Shown: positions 42,572-44,906 of the stretch, in pieces
How positions within the stretch are numbered: position 1 is the stretch's first letter
Layout of the letters: each line of letters starts with the position of its first letter
Source: a virus
IMG/VR virus record: IMGVR_UViG_3300024518_005171
Span: 1-44,906 of that record
Reading direction: 5' to 3' (one strand)
DNA length: 44,906 nt
Notes under the pieces: generated by a model
The model's database searches: none
What the model saw: only the letters and a program-made list of their open reading frames with translations
Told to the model about the DNA's origin: nothing
Translations under genes and position numbers: made by a program

Positions 42572-44906
42572 TACCAGTCTCCCATACTATCTGCTGCCGT
42601 CATACGGCCCTCCGAATAGCCCACAACTACGGCACTATCAAAATTCGCGTAAGTGGAGTCCAAAGAGATTTCAAATGCCCGATCTCCTCCAACCGCACTA
42701 GACTCGGAGAGGTTTACCTCAATTTCAAGAGTTATGCGCCCAGTTGTGGCGCCCGTTCCGGGACCCGTAAAAGTATAGCTACGGCTACTCGATGAGTTAA
42801 TTTGCCGGGTACCCATCCCGAAAGAAACGGCACCCGCAGCGGTAGTGGTTACTAATGTAAGTTTAATTCTTACTCGAGTAACTCCTGTGGCAGGAAGGCT
42901 AATGGAACTCAGTGACCCCAGCTGAACTGTTTCGTACGACCCAGTGGCCTTGCCCGCAAAGTCGGCAGTAACGTCCAAAAAGTCACCAGATAATGAGACC
43001 CAATTACCCTCTTTTGTGAAAAACTCAAAGTCGTTTCCAGTTGTTTTATAAACACTAGATAGGAATTTATAATCAGAGTCGTTTGGGTGAGACCCGTAAG
43101 AAGCCATTGTCGGGGGAGTTTGATCAAACACTAACTCGGGCTGGCCTCCCACCAGTCCGCCGGGCCCGAGATAAAGGTACTTCCAGGCATCGCTGCCGCC
43201 AAGACCATCAGGACCTATATCAAATGTATTGGCTTCTATATGAGCATTTCCGGCCTCAAAAGAAGTGCCACGCTGCCTATAAATCACTCCGTTGGAACGA
43301 AGGACCCCTCCCGCAGTCCGGACTATCGGGGCAGAGCCACCTCCGGACGCGTCCGTGTCAAAGCACCAAATCAAATCAAAACCGTGTATAAAGTCGGAAT
43401 CATTTAGTGTTGCAATCGTATTAGTAGCACTAGGGTCTTGCATCCCTGCAAACGCATCTGACTGGTCTGCATCCACGTCATCCAGGTCTACTAAATTCTC
43501 TACATCATTATTAAAAACAAACTCATCTGCTGTAGTACTATTATCCAGTGTGATCTTAGTGCCGCCACGCAACTTTAGTACGCCCGTTCTAGCGACAGCG
43601 GCCCCGTCAGGATCCTCCAAGCTCGCCACCCCTGCAGTAACGCTCGCGGCAATAACGACAGAGTTGTTCCCCAGATTTTCCGTAAGCGTTATATTCGCAC
43701 CCTGCTCTAGTTTGACGTCACCTTCTAATGCAGTGCCTCCTAGTCGTCCTACAGACTCAACGGGACTAGGTCCCTTACCTTGGAGACCTACAAAGGTCTC
43801 CAGATGGTCCGTAGCCGCTGGCCAAGTAAAAGGGGGACTATGAGATGCTGCAGGGTGGAAAAGCGGCTCTGCGACGGCCTGGCCGTCTGCAAGCCATATA
43901 ATAGTATTGCCGGTACCGTCTCCAGTATCTTGTTCGACGTATTCATCATCTACATTCAGCGCGCCGCCTACTAGTCCCCCAGCTCCTGGGTAAGTGCCTC
44001 CACCCCAATGAGCCTCGGAACCCTTGGCCTTGACGCCGTTACGATACACCATCAGAGATCCCGTTCCCACGACGTAGGAACGTGCAGGGAAAGTACCTCC
44101 CTCGGTTAAGTCGGTGACCTGTGTTCCCGTCCCATCTTCATAGTAGAAGAATTGTACTCCAGATTGAAGTCCTCCTAGAAGGACGCTATCCCCATCAGAG
44201 AGTGCGGTGCCATCTGCCAGATAGATGCGATCATCGGCCCCTCGGATAGCTAAAACGTACCGGTCATCCGCATAAGGAGAAGTACCTCCAGGAACAGCGC
44301 CAGAGATTGTAAGCGTTCCACTAATGTCGATAGTAGCTGCGCCGGGTGTGCGGTCTAGGTCTACATAGATAAGATTATTAGGGGGCACAACTGCACTGTT
44401 CGCCAATATAGTATTATCGCCAGTAGCCGTTGCCACCTCAATAAAGAAGTCATCTGCCCAAGTTAATGTAGAAGTTCCGGCGTCCCATGTAATGATTCCG
44501 CCATCGGTCAAGCGAATCATTGAGTTTTGAATCAGATTCTCATGGACAGTAGTTAGCTCATCCTGTTGTCCGTATTGTGTATCTGTATAGCCATTATTTA
44601 TGATCGACTCTCCGTCGAGAATACGCCTCCCATCCCAAAGAATCAAATCATTTCCGTCTCTATAAGCCAGAACCAAAAAATCTAGTCGATCAGCGTTACC
44701 GGTAAGTAAGGTCAGGAAGTTAGCAAATGTATCTGTGGCTATACTGCCGACTATACTGGCCCCGCTTGTCGTACGATCTACTTGAGCGTAAAGAACGTCT
44801 CCGCTAGCTGCGATAGCGAAATTGGCAGCTGTTATTACATTATTGGACGCGCCGGCGATTGTGTTTGCAAAGTTAATAACTATGGTAGATGTCCAAAAGA
44901 TTCCTA
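42571..44906 (-). CDS. Tail-fibre-like protein B, N-terminus beyond window
   Basis: The frame is open from the window edge to 42571 (about 778 residues visible), so the gene starts outside the window; a TTG at 44676 gives a shorter reading but is internal. Two copies of the fibre module are present: an edge copy ending GNDLILWDGRRILDGES, and a second with LTDGGIITWDAGTSTLTWAD to GADDRIYLADGTALSDGD. After them come a long Gly/Thr-rich beta region and a C-terminal domain (YETVQLGSLSSISLPATGVT to AVVVGYSEGRM) that looks like a jelly-roll. It is joined by TAATG to fibre protein A. A tail fibre or large baseplate adhesin is the likely role. Confidence 0.8.
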   Translation of the reverse strand, partial: GIFWTSTIVINFANTIAGASNNVITAANFAIAASGDVLYAQVDRTTSGASIVGSIATDTFANFLTLLTGNADRLDFLVLAYRDGNDLILWDGRRILDGESIINNGYTDTQYGQQDELTTVHENLIQNSMIRLTDGGIITWDAGTSTLTWADDFFIEVATATGDNTILANSAVVPPNNLIYVDLDRTPGAATIDISGTLTISGAVPGGTSPYADDRYVLAIRGADDRIYLADGTALSDGDSVLLGGLQSGVQFFYYEDGTGTQVTDLTEGGTFPARSYVVGTGSLMVYRNGVKAKGSEAHWGGGTYPGAGGLVGGALNVDDEYVEQDTGDGTGNTIIWLADGQAVAEPLFHPAASHSPPFTWPAATDHLETFVGLQGKGPSPVESVGRLGGTALEGDVKLEQGANITLTENLGNNSVVIAASVTAGVASLEDPDGAAVARTGVLKLRGGTKITLDNSTTADEFVFNNDVENLVDLDDVDADQSDAFAGMQDPSATNTIATLNDSDFIHGFDLIWCFDTDASGGGSAPIVRTAGGVLRSNGVIYRQRGTSFEAGNAHIEANTFDIGPDGLGGSDAWKYLYLGPGGLVGGQPELVFDQTPPTMASYGSHPNDSDYKFLSSVYKTTGNDFEFFTKEGNWVSLSGDFLDVTADFAGKATGSYETVQLGSLSSISLPATGVTRVRIKLTLVTTTAAGAVSFGMGTRQINSSSSRSYTFTGPGTGATTGRITLEIEVNLSESSAVGGDRAFEISLDSTYANFDSAVVVGYSEGRMTAADSMGDW
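44167..44535 (-). repeat. Fibre module, copy 2 (in fibre protein B)
   Basis: This codes for DGGIITWDAGTSTLTWAD, IYVDLDRT and RGADDRIYLADGTALSDGD. It is the closest match to copy 1 in the neighbouring gene. Confidence 0.75.
44601..44906 (-). repeat. Fibre module, copy 3 (cut by window edge)
   Basis: This codes for a more diverged copy: TSTIVINFANTIAG, LYAQVDRT and AYRDGNDLILWDGRRILDGE line up with the same positions of copies 1 and 2. Its beginning is outside the window. Confidence 0.6.

Noticed and set aside
42571-44676. Fibre B starting at the TTG at 44676
   Set aside because: The frame is open upstream to the window edge and encodes a further copy of the fibre module, so the start lies outside.
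1-44906. tRNA genes, CRISPR arrays, insertion sequences, integrase or attachment sites
   Set aside because: No cloverleaf-type sequence in the few gaps, no regularly spaced repeats, no transposase or integrase motifs were seen by eye.

Overview
The window is a segment of a large tailed bacteriophage genome (Caudoviricetes). It carries a terminase large subunit, a portal, a gp5-like spike and tail-fibre genes beside a full phage replication and recombination set: SF2 helicase, DnaB-type helicase, DnaG-type primase, family A DNA polymerase, RecA, RusA, Cas4/RecB-type nuclease and uracil-DNA glycosylase. The bacterial-type RecA, polymerase and RNA polymerase point to a bacterial host; no gene identifies it further. 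The outstanding gene is a 2058-residue multisubunit-type RNA polymerase in which beta and beta-prime form one polypeptide with the NADFDGD catalytic loop intact. Phages with multisubunit RNAP are known (phiKZ-like viruses, and marine Caudovirales reported to encode beta and beta-prime), so this window may belong to or near such a lineage. No major capsid, maturation protease, tape measure, lysis, integrase, sigma, alpha or omega gene is recognisable here, so the genome is certainly larger.

Layout. Minus strand 1-1684: two virion-like proteins, the first cut by the window edge. Plus strand 1765-3064: a helix-turn-helix gene and a membrane-anchored gene, ended by a strong terminator. Minus 3106-4806: terminase. 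Plus 4800-5186: a small gene starting head to head with terminase. Minus 5159-19012: a tightly coupled morphogenesis operon that begins with the fused RNAP, then the spike, baseplate-like proteins and small head or connector-like proteins. Plus 19088-19239: two very short ORFs, one a bare membrane peptide. Minus 19236-23636: portal and three virion-like proteins. Plus 23725-24234: an arginine-rich membrane-anchored protein. Minus 24218-24445: a small gene. Plus 24527-40756: the 16 kb DNA-metabolism block, headed by two XRE-type regulators and divided only by a promoter-containing gap at 28493-28624. Minus 40807-44906: a small basic protein and two tail-fibre-like genes, the last continuing past the window edge.

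Reading the parts together: the plus-strand replication block appears to use sigma-70-like promoters, whereas three isolated plus-strand units inside the minus-strand structural region share a different upstream element (TTNNTCNNNCATAAG, five bases, TGA) 30-36 bases before the start codon. This is a candidate promoter for the phage's own or phage-modified RNAP. Several virion-like proteins carry an N-terminal ELEKI(A/G)-type tag and many internal K-x-A motifs, which may be processing or docking sites. Genes are packed with TAATG, TGATG and ATGA junctions, and no stretch over 300 bases lacks a gene. No tRNA, CRISPR array, insertion sequence or integrase was seen.
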